From Bacillus sp. JCM 19034 (GTDB taxonomy: Bacteria; Bacillota; Bacilli; Bacillales; Bacillaceae_D), in assembly GCF_001310635.1 (NCBI RefSeq), contig NZ_BAXR01000001.1:62001-126000 (forward strand): a stretch of DNA of 64,000 bases. The letters run 5' to 3'. How positions within the stretch are numbered: the first letter of the stretch is position 1; the number at the start of each line of letters is the position of its first letter. The notes under the pieces were generated by a model that saw only the letters and a list, made by a program, of their open reading frames with translations, was not told the origin of the DNA and made no database searches. The position numbers and the translations under genes were made by a program. This document shows positions 28,327-38,290 of this stretch, one piece after another.

Positions 28327-28764
28327 ATGGATGTACAACGTGTTGGTAAAGCAAGCATAGAGCGTGCTGATCTTAAGCCGAAGGGACCTGAGGCGAGTGT
28401 TTCGTTTAAAGAGGTTATAGGAAAACAACGTAATGAAAAAGCGTATGAAAAATTATCGGCTTTCATGCAAAAAATCGATGATCAAGGAAAAGTATTAGCG
28501 GAAAAACGGACGGTTGATGAACTACGTAAATATAAAAAACTCGTGAAAGAATTTATGGAAGACGCAGTCGAATTCGGTCTTAGTTTAGAAGAGCGTCGTG
28601 GCTTTAATCGTCGTGGTCGAACAAAAATTTATAAAATCGTTAAGGAAGTAGATCGAAAACTATTAGATTTAACGGATACAGTTTTAAATAAACAAAAAAA
28701 AGGGTTAGAGATTTTAAATATGGTCGGAGAAATTAAAGGCTTGCTCGTTAATATTTATGCGTAA
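28327..28764 (+). CDS. YaaR family protein (DUF327)
   Basis: A 145-residue helical protein of the YaaR family, with FMQKIDDQGKVLAEKRTVDELRKYKKLVKEFMEDAVEFGL, ERRGFNRRGRTKIYKIVKEVDRKLLDLTD and the ending GEIKGLLVNIYA. Function unknown; here it follows the flagellar genes. RBS GGTGGTGAGATC. A terminator at 28793 ends the block. Confidence 0.88.
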   Translation: MDVQRVGKASIERADLKPKGPEASVSFKEVIGKQRNEKAYEKLSAFMQKIDDQGKVLAEKRTVDELRKYKKLVKEFMEDAVEFGLSLEERRGFNRRGRTKIYKIVKEVDRKLLDLTDTVLNKQKKGLEILNMVGEIKGLLVNIYA

Positions 28765-28792
28765 AGAAATGAAGATAACGTAATTTGTAGGG

Positions 28793-28829
28793 GAGGGATC
28801 GTTACATTTAGCGATCCCTCTTTGTTTTT
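28793..28829 (+). terminator. Terminator between yaaR and namA (convergent)
   Basis: GAGGGATCG pairs with CGATCCCTC and is followed by TTTGTTTTT on the plus strand. Confidence 0.85.
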
Positions 28830-29844
28830 ACCAACCTCGTTCATATTGCACCGGGGCTTTTATTGATGTATGTAGCTCCTGTGCAGCATTACGTGGCCAA
28901 TATGGATTGCGTAATAGCTCACGACCGATAAAAATTAAGTCGGCTCGTTCATTTTGTAAGATTTCCTCAGCTTGAATCCCGTTTGTAATTAAACCGACCG
29001 CCCCTGTTGGAATGTGTGCTTGATGACGAATCGCTTCGGCATGTCGAATTTGATAGCCAGGGTACGTTTGTGATGGTCCACTTGGTATAACCCCACCTGT
29101 ACTGACATCTATCAAATCTACACCTAAAACTTTTAGCCATTTTGATAGTGTTACAAAATCGTTTAATGAGTTCCCTTCCTCTGAATATTCATCAGCTGAT
29201 ATACGAACGAATATTGGTCCATCCCATACGTTTTGAATATTGTCAATGATCGTTCGAAGAAAACCGAAACGATTTTCTAAAGATCCACCATATTGATCCT
29301 TTCGTTTATTCGTTAAAGGTGATAAAAATTGGTTAATTAAATAACCATGTGCCGCGTGAACTTCTATAATGTCATACCCAGCTTCTTTCGCTCGTTGTGC
29401 ACCTTTTGTAAAGGCTACAATTGTTTCATTGATTTCTTGCTCTGTTAATTCAGTTGGTGTTTTTATTTGATCGAAGGCAATAGCTGATGGTGCATAAATG
29501 GGCCCATCTACTGTTGCTTTCCTGCCGGCGTGTGCCAATTGAATAGCTGCTTTGGCGTCGTGTTCGTGAACGCGGTTGACGATTTGTTCGTGCCCTTTGA
29601 TATGGAGATCGTCCCATATGCCAAGGTCTTGATCTGAAATACGGCCAGCTGGCGTTACAGCTGTCGCCTCAACCATAATAAGGCCAACTTGGCCAACTGC
29701 CCTTGACTCATAATGGCTTAAATGGAATGGCCGAACAGTACCATCTTTCGTATCAGAAGAATACATACACATCGGCGACATAACGATTCGGTTTTTTAAC
29801 GTAACATCTTTAATTGTATAAGGTGAAAATAGCTTACTTCCCAT
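28828..29844 (-). CDS. namA: NADPH dehydrogenase NamA (old yellow enzyme, YqjM)
   Basis: A 338-residue FMN ene-reductase, the same length as B. subtilis YqjM. It has the OYE barrel start [25 protein letters not shown] with the redox-tuning Cys, [11 protein letters not shown], the substrate-binding [21 protein letters not shown] pair of His and the FMN phosphate region [13 protein letters not shown]...[11 protein letters not shown]. It reduces activated C=C bonds; often linked with oxidative or electrophile stress. Intact. Confidence 0.95.
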   Translation of the reverse strand: MGSKLFSPYTIKDVTLKNRIVMSPMCMYSSDTKDGTVRPFHLSHYESRAVGQVGLIMVEATAVTPAGRISDQDLGIWDDLHIKGHEQIVNRVHEHDAKAAIQLAHAGRKATVDGPIYAPSAIAFDQIKTPTELTEQEINETIVAFTKGAQRAKEAGYDIIEVHAAHGYLINQFLSPLTNKRKDQYGGSLENRFGFLRTIIDNIQNVWDGPIFVRISADEYSEEGNSLNDFVTLSKWLKVLGVDLIDVSTGGVIPSGPSQTYPGYQIRHAEAIRHQAHIPTGAVGLITNGIQAEEILQNERADLIFIGRELLRNPYWPRNAAQELHTSIKAPVQYERGW

Positions 29845-29965
29845 AATTGTCCCTCCACATATGTAATTTGTTGCATGTAATATAGTAGCACGTTTAGTTT
29901 ATGATCTCTAATGATAAGATTGCGGTTATTTGGGAACAATGACTATAAAAAGGAGTAGAGCTTTT

Positions 29966-30217
29966 ATGCATACGAAAAAGACTGTTAAGTATATATGCCA
30001 TCAATATCCTTCTGGCAATTGTTATTATTTTAAATCAGAGATTATTACTCATCATTCATGGCAACGTCTTGAATCGTTGCAATGGTCTACACCGCGACCG
30101 ATCACAGAAAAAACGTTTTTGATGAGAAAAAAGCAAGGATTCAAAATAGAATATGTTCTGCAAAAGAAGCCGCCTGCACAAATCATTCCATTTAAACGTC
30201 AATTGTCACAATCATGA
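29966..30217 (+). CDS. Small hypothetical protein
   Basis: An 83-residue basic protein starting MHTKKTVKYICHQYPSGNCYYF; no membrane segment, two Cys near the N-terminus. RBS AAAAGGAG before ATG 29966. A terminator overlaps its end (30194-30226; arms AAACGTC/GACGTTT then T). Not recognised. Confidence 0.6.
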   Translation: MHTKKTVKYICHQYPSGNCYYFKSEIITHHSWQRLESLQWSTPRPITEKTFLMRKKQGFKIEYVLQKKPPAQIIPFKRQLSQS

Positions 30218-30226
30218 CGTTTTTTC
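30194..30226 (+). terminator. Terminator of the small hypothetical gene
   Basis: AAACGTC/GACGTTT arms with a T6 run; the stop codon of the gene lies inside the hairpin. Confidence 0.7.
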
Positions 30227-30293
30227 GTATTTGCTTCATGATAGACATACTGTAAACTTAATGATATAGATATTGGTTTGAGAGGAGTACACA

Positions 30294-31064
30294 ATGAAAC
30301 AAATCACATTAAGCATAGTATTAGTTGTATTCGTATTAATCGGCTGTAATTTAGAGACAGTCGAACGAGAACAACATGTAGAACTTGAAGCAAGTCAAAT
30401 AGAAAAGTTGGTCATTGATCATGACGAAGGTGACGTCACACTAGTTGTTAACGAAAACGCTTCATTAATCGAAGTGGAGGCGACATTTTCAGCTATTAGT
30501 ACCGATGAGGAATTAGCAAAAAGCTTTTTAGAACGTAATCTTTCTCTTTCTTTAGAAGAAAGCGATGAAGGAGCATTGCTTAAAACCTCCGTAAAGCGTA
30601 TAGCTAATGAAACGGAAGAAGGAAATGTTCATCTTGCCATTGCCATTCCTGCTCATATTCAAGTGGAACTAAAACATAATGAAGGTAACTTGCATATACA
30701 AGGCCTGCAAGCCGATATTGCCATTCAACACGGTACGGATAATGTTACACTAGAAAATATTGAAGCGAATGTCACGGTTACGGACGGTGCAGGTAACGTT
30801 TTATTACAAAATGTCACAGGTGAGACTAGTATAAATAATGCAACAGGGGATACAATTGTAGCAAATTCTTCTGGTCAAATATCCATTACGAACGGCAAAG
30901 GGGCTATTCAAATTGATAATTACTCCGGAATGGTTGCTGTTCGAAACGGCTCAGGTGAGATTTCAATTGATACTGTAGATGGAGATGTTACGGTTATTGA
31001 AAGTGCACAAGGTGAAGTGAAGATTGAAAACGTAAGTGGTGAAGTTACGAGAACGAATGAATAA
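30294..31064 (+). CDS. Lipoprotein with DUF4097-like beta-helix repeats
   Basis: A 256-residue predicted lipoprotein: signal MKQITLSIVLVVFVLIGC with the lipobox LIGC. The C-terminal two thirds contain at least eight short repeats of about 16-20 residues of the type GxxxIxNxxGxVxV (for example NGSGEISIDTVDGDVTV), predicting a right-handed beta-solenoid as in DUF4097 adhesin-like proteins. Many such proteins sit near transmembrane signalling systems, but this one stands alone. Function unknown. Confidence 0.8.
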   Translation: MKQITLSIVLVVFVLIGCNLETVEREQHVELEASQIEKLVIDHDEGDVTLVVNENASLIEVEATFSAISTDEELAKSFLERNLSLSLEESDEGALLKTSVKRIANETEEGNVHLAIAIPAHIQVELKHNEGNLHIQGLQADIAIQHGTDNVTLENIEANVTVTDGAGNVLLQNVTGETSINNATGDTIVANSSGQISITNGKGAIQIDNYSGMVAVRNGSGEISIDTVDGDVTVIESAQGEVKIENVSGEVTRTNE

Positions 31065-31182
31065 AAGTGAAGAGTTAATTGAAATAAGTCTAAGAAGGAC
31101 GTATAAGTTCTTTTTGGGCTTATTTGCTTTTTTTATTTAATTTAAATTATTCAATCAATCTGTATTTTAGGCATAAACTTAA

Positions 31183-31211
31183 TTGACAAACTAGTTTTGA
31201 ATAGATAGAAT
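31183..31211 (+). promoter_or_regulatory. SigA promoter of the sulfate assimilation operon
   Basis: TTGACA at 31183-31188, a 17-base spacer and TAGAAT at 31206-31211, about 70 bases before cysH. Nearly perfect consensus. Downstream lies an inverted repeat AATTCAT/ATGAATT (31226-31259) that could hold an operator. No S-box or T-box leader is visible. Confidence 0.75.
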
Positions 31212-31282
31212 ACAATTAAACAAATAATTCATATCTCTTTTATAGGAATTAAATGAATTTGATTGTGTGAGGGGGGAATCAG

Positions 31283-32005
31283 GTGGTTTGGACGTATGAA
31301 TCATTATCGGAATATGATTATGAGAGGGTTAATGCAGAACTAGAACATAAAGATACACTTGATGTGATTAAATGGGCGTATGAGACATTTGGTGACCGAC
31401 TTGTGTATTCCTGTAGCTTTGGTGCTGAGGGAATGGTATTGATTGATCTAATTAGTAAAGTCAAAAAAGATGCTCATATAGTTTTTTTAGATACTGATTT
31501 TCATTTTAAAGAAACGTATGAATTGATTGATCGAGTTAAAGAAAAGTATCCGGCATTAAAAATTGAGCTCGCGAAATCGGAACTAACTCCCGAAGAACAA
31601 GACGAAAAATACGGTCCTAAATTATGGGAAATTGAGCCAGATACGTGCTGTCAAATTCGTAAGCTTGTACCGTTACAGCGTGAACTGAATAAATTTGATG
31701 CATGGTTTTCAGGATTACGCCGTGAGCAATCACCAACAAGGGCAAATACACAATTTGTTAATCAAGACCATCGTTTTCAATCAATTAAAGTTTGTCCATT
31801 AATTCATTGGACCGAAGATGAAATTTGGATGTATATTCGCCTTCACAATCTTCCGTATAATGAATTACATGATAAGAGATACCCTAGCATTGGTTGTGAG
31901 TATTGTACAAAGCCAGTCGCAGAAGGGGAGGATCCTAGAAGTGGGAGATGGGCTAATTCTGCGAAAACAGAATGTGGTCTCCATGTTAATAGTAGTGGTA
32001 TATAA
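31283..32005 (+). CDS. cysH: Phosphoadenylyl/adenylyl-sulfate reductase CysH
   Basis: Reduces activated sulfate to sulfite using thioredoxin. The 240-residue protein has [16 protein letters not shown], the PPi-loop-like region [19 protein letters not shown] and GCEYCTKPV, giving four cysteines for a [4Fe-4S] cluster, and the catalytic ECGLH near the C-terminus. The cluster cysteines are typical of enzymes that can use APS. GTG start at 31283 after GAGGGGGGAATC. First gene of cysH-sat-cysP-cysC. Confidence 0.93.
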   Translation: MVWTYESLSEYDYERVNAELEHKDTLDVIKWAYETFGDRLVYSCSFGAEGMVLIDLISKVKKDAHIVFLDTDFHFKETYELIDRVKEKYPALKIELAKSELTPEEQDEKYGPKLWEIEPDTCCQIRKLVPLQRELNKFDAWFSGLRREQSPTRANTQFVNQDHRFQSIKVCPLIHWTEDEIWMYIRLHNLPYNELHDKRYPSIGCEYCTKPVAEGEDPRSGRWANSAKTECGLHVNSSGI

Positions 32006-32022
32006 TAAGGGGGAATTCAACC

Positions 32023-33168
32023 ATGACAACAATTAAAGCACACGGAGGAGCATTAATTCAACGATTTGAACCAGAATATGATGTTTCTCCTTTGACGAAA
32101 GAAATTCAATTAGATTCATTTGCACTCTCCGATTTAGAGTTAATTGGTGTTGGAGCTTTTAGTCCTATAACAGGATTTTTGAATAAAGCGGATTATGAAA
32201 GTGTTGTAAAGAACATGAGATTAGCTGATGGAACGGTATGGAGCATTCCAATTACGTTACCTGTTGAGAAGGAGGTTGCCGCTTCTCTGCAAGCAGGTGA
32301 AGAGGTAAAGCTGACTTTTAATGGGGAAGTATATGGTGTAATCACCGTTGAAGAGGTTTTTGAACCGAATAAAACGATAGAAGCAGAAAATGTTTATCGA
32401 ACAGCGGATTTGGCCCATCCAGGGGTTAAAAAGCTGTTTGATCGCCATGATTATTATGTTGCTGGACCAATTATTTTAACAAAGCGTGTAAAGCGTGATC
32501 GTTTTAATGAGTATTATTTAGATCCAAAAGAAACAAGAGCTAAATTTGCAGAGCTTGGATGGAAACGAATTGTTGGTTTCCAAACACGCAATCCAGTTCA
32601 TCGGGCCCATGAATATATTCAAAAGTCTGCATTGGAAATTGTTGACGGACTATTTTTGAACCCATTAGTTGGTGAGACGAAAGCAGATGATATCCCTGCA
32701 GATGTTCGTATGGAAAGCTATGAAGTCTTGCTAGATAAATATTATCCGAAAGATCGTGTATTTTTAGCTGTTTTCCCAGCTGCAATGAGATATGCAGGAC
32801 CTCGTGAAGCGGTTTTCCATGCAATCGTCCGTCAAAACTTTGGGTGTACCCATTTCATCGTTGGCCGTGACCATGCTGGCGTTGGTGACTATTATGGAAC
32901 GTATGATGCTCAGTTAATTTTCTCTGAATTTGAAAAAGGAGAGCTTACCATTGAGCCACTTTTCTTTGAGCATAGTTTTTACTGTAAGGCGTGTGGAAAT
33001 ATGGCATCAACGAAAACGTGCCCTCATGGGAAAGAGCATCATGTTATTTTATCTGGGACAAAGGTGCGTCAAATGCTTGCTGATGGTCTTACACCACCTC
33101 CAGAATTTAGTAGAAAGGAAGTTGTGGAAGTATTAATAAGAGGCATGCAAAAGAAAGTCCATGCTTAA
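32023..33168 (+). CDS. sat: Sulfate adenylyltransferase
   Basis: Makes APS from ATP and sulfate. The 381-residue homomeric-type enzyme has FSPITGFL, the ATP-site [29 protein letters not shown], the second nucleotide motif [12 protein letters not shown], and a zinc-binding-like C-terminal Cys group [18 protein letters not shown]. Starts 17 bases after cysH, with AAGGGGG as RBS. Confidence 0.96.
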   Translation: MTTIKAHGGALIQRFEPEYDVSPLTKEIQLDSFALSDLELIGVGAFSPITGFLNKADYESVVKNMRLADGTVWSIPITLPVEKEVAASLQAGEEVKLTFNGEVYGVITVEEVFEPNKTIEAENVYRTADLAHPGVKKLFDRHDYYVAGPIILTKRVKRDRFNEYYLDPKETRAKFAELGWKRIVGFQTRNPVHRAHEYIQKSALEIVDGLFLNPLVGETKADDIPADVRMESYEVLLDKYYPKDRVFLAVFPAAMRYAGPREAVFHAIVRQNFGCTHFIVGRDHAGVGDYYGTYDAQLIFSEFEKGELTIEPLFFEHSFYCKACGNMASTKTCPHGKEHHVILSGTKVRQMLADGLTPPPEFSRKEVVEVLIRGMQKKVHA

Positions 33169-33187
33169 ATAGAAGGGAAGAAGTTTT

Positions 33188-34267
33188 ATGTCGTTAACCA
33201 TTGTCGCAATTGTAATTGCGTGTTTTTTCGCAATGAATATCGGCGCAAGTGGAACAGCAGCGGCAATGGGACCTGCTTATGGCAGTGGAGCCATACCGAA
33301 CAAACGAATAGCAATGCTGCTCGTTGGGATATTTGCTTTTTTAGGTGCGTTATCGGGCGATGAGGTTGTTCGGACAATAGGAAGTGGAATTATACCGACG
33401 TCAATTGTTGATGTTGAAATCGTTATAATTATACTAGCTGCGGCTTGTCTGTCACTTTTTATTGCTAACTTACTAGGTATTCCATTATCGACAAGTGAAG
33501 TGATTGTGGGAGCTATTGTAGGTGCAGGGATTGCTTATCAAGCACTGTTTTTTGATTCATTACTTGTCATCGTTTCGTTTTGGGTGATTGTACCTGTTGT
33601 GGCTTTCTTTTTAGCTTTTGTGTTTGGGTATTTCGTGAAAATACTTGAAAATAAACACCCGGCATTAAAAGGTGAAGGAAAGTGGCGCAAACCTTTAGCA
33701 ATTCTTTTAATCGTAAGTGCTTGTATGGAGGCTTTTGCTGCAGGTATGAACAATGTGGCAAATGCAATAGGCCCACTTGTTGGAGCTGGTCTTATTGATA
33801 TTCAATTTGCGATCCTTCTAGGGGGATTTTTTGTAGCATTAGGTGCTATTTTTCTAGGGGGAAAGGTGCTTGAAACGAATGGAAAGAGAATTACGAAGCT
33901 TAGTTTACTTCAAGGGAGTACTGTGTCCTTAACAGGCGGCTCACTCGTCATTATAGCGTCAATCTTCGGCTTACCTGTTCCTTTGACACAAGTAACAACA
34001 TCAGCCATCATTGGTATTGGTACACTTGAAGGTGGATTTCGTCTTTGGCAAAAAAGTATTTTAAAGCAAATTATTAAAGTTTGGATTGTATCGCCACTAT
34101 TTTCACTCGTATTATCATATGGTCTCATACTGCTATTTAAACAAGGTGATTATTATTCTTTAGCTGTTCTTTTAAGTGTATTAATCGCAACAGTTGGTTC
34201 ATTTAGCTTATATAAAACTGTTCGGAAAGAACGACGAATGACCTATGATGATGGTGCTGGCATATAA
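33188..34267 (+). CDS. cysP: Sulfate permease CysP (PiT family)
   Basis: A 359-residue membrane protein of the inorganic phosphate transporter family with about eleven helices. The duplicated PiT signatures are visible (MNIGASGTAAAMGPAYGSGAI and later GMNNVANAIGPLVGAGL). B. subtilis CysP is a PiT-family sulfate importer in the same operon context, which is why sulfate is preferred over phosphate as substrate. Confidence 0.9.
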   Translation: MSLTIVAIVIACFFAMNIGASGTAAAMGPAYGSGAIPNKRIAMLLVGIFAFLGALSGDEVVRTIGSGIIPTSIVDVEIVIIILAAACLSLFIANLLGIPLSTSEVIVGAIVGAGIAYQALFFDSLLVIVSFWVIVPVVAFFLAFVFGYFVKILENKHPALKGEGKWRKPLAILLIVSACMEAFAAGMNNVANAIGPLVGAGLIDIQFAILLGGFFVALGAIFLGGKVLETNGKRITKLSLLQGSTVSLTGGSLVIIASIFGLPVPLTQVTTSAIIGIGTLEGGFRLWQKSILKQIIKVWIVSPLFSLVLSYGLILLFKQGDYYSLAVLLSVLIATVGSFSLYKTVRKERRMTYDDGAGI

Positions 34268-34301
34268 TAATTGGAACTGTTGATGAAAAGGTGTGAACAA
34301 A

Positions 34302-34901
34302 TTGGGAGAAAATCAAAATATTGTTTGGCATGATACAACGATTAAAAAGGAAGAACGTCAAAATCGAAACGGTCATAAGAGCTGTATTTTATGGTTTACT
34401 GGGTTATCAGGTGCGGGAAAATCAACGTTAGCAAATGCGTTAGAACAGCAACTTTTTCGTGAAGGAAAATCTAGCTATATTTTAGATGGCGATAATGTCC
34501 GACACGGATTAAATAAAGGATTAGGATTTAGCGATGATGATCGCAAAGAAAACATCCGCCGAATTGGAGAAGTTGCGAAATTATTCGTAGATGCTGGTAC
34601 GATTGTATGTACAGCTTTTATTTCTCCATTTAAGGAAGACCGAAATCGTGTACGCGAATTAGTAGAGGATGGGGAGTTTATCGAAGTGTATGTTCGCTGT
34701 TCGTTAGAAGCTTGTGAACAACGTGACCCTAAAGGATTATATAAAAAGGCTCGTGCTGGTGAAATCCCTTCATTCACAGGGATTAGTTCACCATATGAAG
34801 AGCCAGAGTCCCCTGAATTAATCATTGATTCGGATCAAATGACTGTTGAACAATCAGTTGATAAGATTCTTTCTTATTTGAAAGAAAAAAATATATTATA
34901 G
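34302..34901 (+). CDS. cysC: Adenylyl-sulfate kinase CysC
   Basis: Phosphorylates APS to PAPS. The 199-residue P-loop kinase has [50 protein letters not shown] and [17 protein letters not shown]. The start is TTG at 34302, because AAGGTG at 34288-34293 is at the right distance; a GTG at 34293 overlaps that RBS. Followed by a hairpin at 34909-34955. Confidence 0.94.
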   Translation: MGENQNIVWHDTTIKKEERQNRNGHKSCILWFTGLSGAGKSTLANALEQQLFREGKSSYILDGDNVRHGLNKGLGFSDDDRKENIRRIGEVAKLFVDAGTIVCTAFISPFKEDRNRVRELVEDGEFIEVYVRCSLEACEQRDPKGLYKKARAGEIPSFTGISSPYEEPESPELIIDSDQMTVEQSVDKILSYLKEKNIL

Positions 34902-34908
34902 CGAAACA

Positions 34909-34955
34909 AGAACTGCACTTCTATTGTTAGAGCATAACAATTGGAGTGCAGTTCT
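34909..34955. terminator. Hairpin ending the sulfate operon
   Basis: An 11-base arm AGAACTGCACT pairs with AGTGCAGTTCT. No long T run follows, so termination efficiency is uncertain. Confidence 0.6.
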
Positions 34956-35060
34956 GGTATAATGATACACTGCATCATTAGCACAGAAGTGTTATCAATA
35001 TTTACTTATTTTAAGTCATCATTCAGATTTCCTGTCATATCTGTTTTAACCTATAAACAA

Positions 35061-36860
35061 TTATTGTTCATGTGCAGCACGAAGGGCGGAGAGTACATCA
35101 ATCTCACCAAATCCATAATAAGGATCAAACCCGTCAATCCCTAAATCCGTTGCAGTGCTCGTAATAATACGATAAATATCATCGTTTTTCAAACTTGGAT
35201 TGTTAGACCGAATTAACGCAGCTAAACCAGCAACGTGCGGTGACGCCATAGAAGTACCTGACATGACGACGTAATGATTATTTGGAAACGTACTTGGGAT
35301 ATGTTCTCCCGGTGCTGCGACATCAATATGATCACCAAAATTTGAGAAAAAGGCTCGATTTCGCTCTTCGTTAACAGCCGCGACTGTGAGCACCTCAGGA
35401 TAACGAGCAGGATACATCGGATCTTGAACATTATCATTACCAGAGGCAGCAATTAAAACAACATCTTGCTCGTAAGCGTAACGTACAGCATCATACAGTA
35501 AATCAGATGAATGATAGTCGCCGAGGCTCATATTAATGACATCAGCTCCATGATCCACCGCCCAGTAGATTCCTTTTGCAACCTCATAAGAGGAACCTTC
35601 ACCCTTATCGTTTAGTACTTTAATAGGAATAATGAAGCTTTCCCAAGAAACCCCAGCAATCCCGGTTACATTATTTGTTAACGCTGCTGCAATCCCTGCG
35701 ACATGTGTACCATGACCATGTGTGTCAGCAAAGTTGTCACTATCATCCAATGCATTGTATCCATGAACTAATTTCCCTTCAAGGTCCGCGTGTTTTGGAT
35801 CAACACCAGTATCTATAATAGCAATTGTTACTTGCTCCCCATTGGCTATATTCCAGCCTTGTTCAACTTCTATCTGGTTTAAATTCCATTGATAAGGCTG
35901 AAAAAACTCATCGTTAGGCTTAACACTTTCTAAAGGTTTTACAGAAGCTACTGGCATACTTACTTGCTTAGATAACGTATAATTGGGCTCAACTATAGCT
36001 AATTGCCGATCATCTCGTAAGCGATTAATCAATTCGATCGTTTCTTCCTGTTTAGATTCAATTAAAAATAATGGATTTTTATTTTCAATAATGTTGATAT
36101 CAGGGTTGTCTGAAAACCAAATTGATGCCGTTTCATTGTCACGGAATTTAATAACTGCTTGATGCTCGATATACTCTCTTTCCATTTCGTTTTCGTTTCG
36201 ATCTGAATGAACATAAATTTGCCATCCTAATTCAGGTATCGTTTCAGATCGTAAATCTTCCGGAAGATCCTCTGTTGTCTCCCATTTTACATCAGGATTG
36301 TTGCCAGAAACGAAAAAAGAACCATTTGTATCGGCGACGGAAGCTAAATCTTGCATATATTCTTTTATAAAGGATAGATTAGCTTCTCCGATCACGATGC
36401 GGTCATCAGAGAGCCGTTCACCGATCAGCATATAATAGTTGTCATTAACTTTATAAGGGTCAGAATAGAGATTCTTTTGATGTTTATGTGTTAATTTATC
36501 AACGTCTATATTTTTTAAAGACCCGGATGTTATCGTCGGTTTACCATCTTCGATAATAGCAAAGCTTTGATAATGGGGGTGTTCAGATAACTCATCTTTA
36601 AACTTTTGAAATAATGTTTGATCTGAGAAATCTTGTTCGGACCAGCGGTGAAGCTGTTCTGATAATTGGTTAATAAAAATCGACGTTGACAATGATAAGT
36701 CTTCTGCTAATAAGTGATCAAGTGTCCTTTGTTCAATTTGTTTTTCTATCGTAATATCTTGAACAGAAAAAGGGCGTTCAGTTACAAAGATTTGTTGAAT
36801 GATCCAGAAGCCAATTCCAATTACAGCAAATAAAATGATTGCTTTTAAATATCTCGACAA
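35061..36860 (-). CDS. Membrane-anchored subtilisin-like S8 protease with sensor-like ectodomain
   Basis: A 599-residue protein. Residues 5-25 form one membrane helix. Residues about 45-220 have alpha-beta character resembling an extracellular PDC/Cache fold (a long helix, then HYQSFAIIEDGKPTITSG and YYMLIGERLSDDRIVIGEA). Residues 232-300 resemble a fervidolysin/subtilisin propeptide (HQAVIKFRDN...LAIVEPNYTLSKQ). The catalytic domain has Asp350 (IIDTGVD), His383 (HGHGTHVAG), Asn475 (AASGN) and Ser537 (SGTSMASPHVAG). TTG start at 36860 after GGAGATG, overlapping the end of the upstream GNAT gene. Likely an extracytoplasmic processing or signalling protease. Confidence 0.87.
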   Translation of the reverse strand: MSRYLKAIILFAVIGIGFWIIQQIFVTERPFSVQDITIEKQIEQRTLDHLLAEDLSLSTSIFINQLSEQLHRWSEQDFSDQTLFQKFKDELSEHPHYQSFAIIEDGKPTITSGSLKNIDVDKLTHKHQKNLYSDPYKVNDNYYMLIGERLSDDRIVIGEANLSFIKEYMQDLASVADTNGSFFVSGNNPDVKWETTEDLPEDLRSETIPELGWQIYVHSDRNENEMEREYIEHQAVIKFRDNETASIWFSDNPDINIIENKNPLFLIESKQEETIELINRLRDDRQLAIVEPNYTLSKQVSMPVASVKPLESVKPNDEFFQPYQWNLNQIEVEQGWNIANGEQVTIAIIDTGVDPKHADLEGKLVHGYNALDDSDNFADTHGHGTHVAGIAAALTNNVTGIAGVSWESFIIPIKVLNDKGEGSSYEVAKGIYWAVDHGADVINMSLGDYHSSDLLYDAVRYAYEQDVVLIAASGNDNVQDPMYPARYPEVLTVAAVNEERNRAFFSNFGDHIDVAAPGEHIPSTFPNNHYVVMSGTSMASPHVAGLAALIRSNNPSLKNDDIYRIITSTATDLGIDGFDPYYGFGEIDVLSALRAAHEQ

Positions 36861-37424
36861 GACATTTCATCTCCTTTATGAAAGAAGTAGGCCATCCATA
36901 TTTCATCAGCATATTGCCCTTGGAAATATGCTTGTTCTTTTTGAATGCCTTCAATAATAAAACCGGCTTTTTTATAAAGTTTAACAGCAACTTCATTTGT
37001 CGAAAAAACAGTTAAACATAGTTTGTGCAATCGCTGGTTGCTACACCACTTTAATGTATAATTCATAATATGACTGCCGATTCCTTTTCCTTGAGCCTCG
37101 TCAAAAAGCCACGTTCGAAAACATTCCAGTGTGCCTCTTCATTTGTAATTCACCACGAATAACTCGTGCAATTCCCCTGGCTGTACCATTAAATTCAATA
37201 ACCGCATACATATTGCCACTACGTTGCATCTCACCGATAAAATCTTGTTCTTCCTTAACAGTTCTTATTCGTTCCTTTTGCAAATATGTTCCCTTCTTAA
37301 TAATACTCTCTACAGATGTAACGATATCGTGAGCGTCATCTATTGTAGCAGGTCTTATGCAAACAGAGCTTCCGTCCTTAGCTTTAAATTCGTCGATTAA
37401 GTAGCTGTCACTTCTAGATATCAT
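36845..37424 (-). CDS. GNAT family N-acetyltransferase (one frameshift)
   Basis: About 192 residues after removal of an extra base in the run at 37118-37121. N-terminal part: VCIRPATIDDAHDIVTSVESIIKKGTYLQKERIRTVKEEQDFI; C-terminal part in the other frame: LFDEAQGKGIGSHIM (acetyl-CoA loop) and LTVFSTNEVAVKLYKKAGF. ATG at 37424 is favoured because AAAGGAGAATGTC precedes it. It overlaps the protease start, so the two are likely co-translated. Substrate unknown. Confidence 0.82.
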
Positions 37425-37785
37425 TGACATTCTCCTTTGTGATCTTTATCAATTTTCGACTTAAGTAAATTAGACATCGGGACGATAGTCACTTCCTTTT
37501 TCTTTAAAAGAGGTAATGTTTCGACAATGCCAGCATAAGTTTCTTCATCTTTTATCCCTACATTTGGAAGAGAATGTATCGTCTAAAAATACGTCACGGG
37601 TAGAAAAAGGTATATCCATTTCTTCTGCTATTTTTGGGATAACTGATTTTGAACTTGTTCCACTATCGAAAAAATATAAGTTGTGTTGTTTTACAACCTC
37701 AAGAATCGTTCTCAGCATATCTACATCCTCGACAATCACAATGACGAGATTTTTGGAAGGTACGCTACATGTAGTGTTAACATAA
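37422..37785 (-). pseudogene. Remnant of a divergent polysaccharide deacetylase (YibQ-like)
   Basis: The readable piece VDMLRTILEVVKQHNLYFFDSGTSSKSVIPKIAEEMDIPFSTRDVFLDD matches the middle of this family. The N-terminal half is missing; upstream is a terminator hairpin. After FLDD about 30-40 residues are absent and the frame changes; it resumes with VGIKDEETYAGIVETLPLLKKKEVTIVPMSNLL, the family C-terminus, and stops on the TGA that overlaps the GNAT start. Truncation plus internal deletion cannot be repaired by one-base indels, so this is a real pseudogene. Confidence 0.7.
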
Positions 37786-37813
37786 TGACTATTAAATATG
37801 AGAAGGTCAAAAA

Positions 37814-37838
37814 AGAGTTGTGCTACCTGCACAACTCT
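37814..37838 (-). terminator. Terminator of tnrA
   Basis: AGAGTTGTGC pairs with GCACAACTCT; on the minus strand it is followed by six T. Lies about 60 bases after the tnrA stop. Confidence 0.85.
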
Positions 37839-37897
37839 AAATGTCTTTCTAATGAATATCGTATTCTGTAATCGAAAAATTAAGAAAATTCTTCTGA

Positions 37898-38206
37898 TTA
37901 TTTTCGCATTTTGAAGGCTGCGTTTAACTGACCTCTTAACATACGTTCTCGCACTTCCTTCTTTTTTAATTGCTTCTGTTCCATACGTCTAATTTCAAAC
38001 GTCTGCATTCCATCTTCCATTTTATTTGCGATATCAACTAACCGTTCCACATCTAAAAAGGAATATTTTCTTGTACCACCTTTTGTTCGCTCAGGGTATA
38101 CAAGTTTCCTTTCTTCATAATATCGTATTTTTCGCTCAGATAATCCTGTTAGTTCGCTCACTACTCCAATTGTGATGACCTTTTTATCTTTATACGATGA
38201 TGACAT
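37898..38206 (-). CDS. tnrA: Nitrogen regulator TnrA (MerR family)
   Basis: A 102-residue MerR-type DNA-binding protein. The segment [46 protein letters not shown] is close to B. subtilis TnrA, and the C-terminal [13 protein letters not shown] is the TnrA region that binds feedback-inhibited glutamine synthetase; GlnR ends differently. The start at 38206 is preferred over GTG 38215. A perfect TnrA box lies 85 bases upstream, consistent with autoactivation in nitrogen limitation. Confidence 0.9.
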   Translation of the reverse strand: MSSSYKDKKVITIGVVSELTGLSERKIRYYEERKLVYPERTKGGTRKYSFLDVERLVDIANKMEDGMQTFEIRRMEQKQLKKKEVRERMLRGQLNAAFKMRK

Positions 38207-38290
38207 CCTTCCCACCCCACAACTTTTCTGCTTGAATGTCTAATCTTTTCTTATATAGTAGCATAATTTTTAAGTTGCTATGACAACCTA

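Noticed and set aside
34941..35144. 67-codon plus-strand frame downstream of cysC
   Set aside because: No RBS; overlaps the conserved C-terminus of the S8 protease on the other strand.
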